Below, piece by piece: positions 4,873-5,062 of a stretch of 5,062 bases of DNA. A program made the translations under genes and the position numbers. Where the stretch lies: the NCBI GenBank assembly GCA_900754435.1, contig CAAECT010000074.1:1-5062 (forward strand), given 5' to 3'. Positions within the stretch are counted from its first letter, which is position 1, and each line of letters starts with the position of its first letter. The notes under the pieces are model-generated. The model was not told where the DNA came from and searched no databases. It saw nothing but the letters and a program-made list of their open reading frames with translations. This DNA is from an uncultured Collinsella sp. (GTDB lineage Bacteria > Actinomycetota > Coriobacteriia > Coriobacteriales > Coriobacteriaceae).

Positions 4873-4945
4873 CCCAAACATGTACGCCAGCATCCAAAGT
4901 CGACATTTTTCGACATCTTTGGATGCTGGCGTACAGCTTTTTGCA
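4873..4945 (+). repeat. 73-nt stem-loop repeat, copy 2 (terminator-like)
   Basis: Arms TGTACGCCAGCATCCAAA (4881-4898) and TTTGGATGCTGGCGTACA (4918-4935) are a perfect 18-bp inverted repeat around a 19-nt loop, followed by a T5 run (4938-4942). It matches 3198-3270 at 65 of 73 positions. The A-T pair at 3211/3255 is G-C here (4886/4930), and both mismatches of copy 1 are perfect pairs here, so the stem is under selection. It probably ends the RHH transcript. Confidence 0.92.
4881..4942 (+). terminator. probable intrinsic terminator after the RHH gene
   Basis: The 18-bp stem begins 22 nt after the stop codon at 4859 and is followed by GCTTTTTG. This is the stronger of the two terminator-like stems in the window. 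Confidence 0.65.
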
Positions 4946-4952
4946 ACATAGC

Positions 4953-5000
4953 CGTTGGGGACGTTCTTGAATGACTAGTCGTTAAAGAACGTCCCCAATG
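4953..5000. repeat. long near-perfect palindrome with GGGGACG arms
   Basis: TTGGGGACGTTCTT (4955-4968) and AAGAACGTCCCCAA (4985-4998) are perfect 14-bp arms. The 16 bases between them are themselves nearly palindromic around ACTAGT, with one G/A mismatch and one T/G wobble, so pairing runs almost to the centre; a G/T and a C-G pair extend it outward to 4953 and 5000. There is no real loop, so as RNA only the arms would pair well. It lies between the RHH gene and a probable converging gene and may act as a bidirectional terminator, a REP-like element or a recombination site. Confidence 0.9.
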
Positions 5001-5005
5001 ACTAA

Positions 5006-5062
5006 CTAGCCGTGGAAGCGGGCGATAGGCGCAAGTGGCTGCTCGCGAAAGACGCGATCGAC
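5006..5062 (-). CDS. C-terminal end of a probable minus-strand gene, 5' part outside window
   Basis: From the right edge the minus strand reads 18 codons (VDRVFREQPLAPIARFHG) to TAG at 5008-5006. The third codon positions are GC-rich, as in the core genes, and convergent placement beside a palindrome fits a gene end. The family cannot be told from 18 residues. The plus strand is also open here (from GTG 5012) but lacks a ribosome binding site, so I prefer the minus reading only weakly. Confidence 0.35.
   Translation of the reverse strand, partial: VDRVFREQPLAPIARFHG

Noticed and set aside
3198..4945. CRISPR array
   Set aside because: There are only two related repeats, about 1.6 kb apart and each an intergenic stem-loop, with no regular spacers and no cas genes.

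Overview
The window looks like chromosomal DNA from a high-GC Gram-positive gut bacterium of the Coriobacteriia. Collinsella is my best guess, from codon bias, gene content and the style of the intergenic repeats; no marker gene here proves it. The core-like part (about 1-3160) is clearly GC-rich. The stretch from about 3340 to 4600 is visibly richer in A+T and codes for proteins I do not recognise, so it reads as an accessory insert.

Layout. On the minus strand, 1-1042 is a MalY/PatB-type PLP-dependent C-S lyase/aminotransferase that runs off the left edge, and 1155-1901 is the tRNA-methyltransferase TrmO. A divergent promoter region (1902-2032) separates TrmO from a plus-strand pair. That pair is a 275-aa regulator joining an XRE helix-turn-helix, a zinc ribbon and a TipAS-like domain (2033-2860), followed by a small CPYC glutaredoxin (2913-3158). 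A terminator-like stem-loop with a T-run ends this unit.

The accessory segment starts with an extended -10 promoter and a leader of about 190 nt that can fold into a compact structured RNA followed by two mutually exclusive hairpins, one of which covers the ribosome binding site. Downstream are a small unknown ORF (3599-3799) and an unknown 186-aa gene (3874-4434). The small ORF's stop codon lies inside a 33-nt hairpin that occupies exactly 11 codons, and the frame beyond it stays open up to the next gene's ribosome binding site. A further promoter (4466-4494) with tandem TGTNTACA boxes drives a 24-codon ORF overlapping the Shine-Dalgarno sequence of an antitoxin-like ribbon-helix-helix gene (4593-4859).

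Two copies of a 73-nt stem-loop repeat (3198-3270 and 4873-4945), about 89% identical and with a covarying stem and a conserved loop, bracket the accessory segment. Each has a GGGGACG-containing inverted repeat on its right. The right-hand one is a long near-perfect palindrome (4953-5000), after which the last 18 codons of a probable minus-strand gene enter the window.

How it works together: the left half is housekeeping (sulfur/amino-acid metabolism, tRNA modification) plus a likely stress or ligand-sensing regulator with a redox partner. The right half is a repeat-bounded cassette of unknown function with RNA-level control and a DNA-binding protein. The structured leader and the paired stem-loop repeats are the parts most likely to be undescribed.
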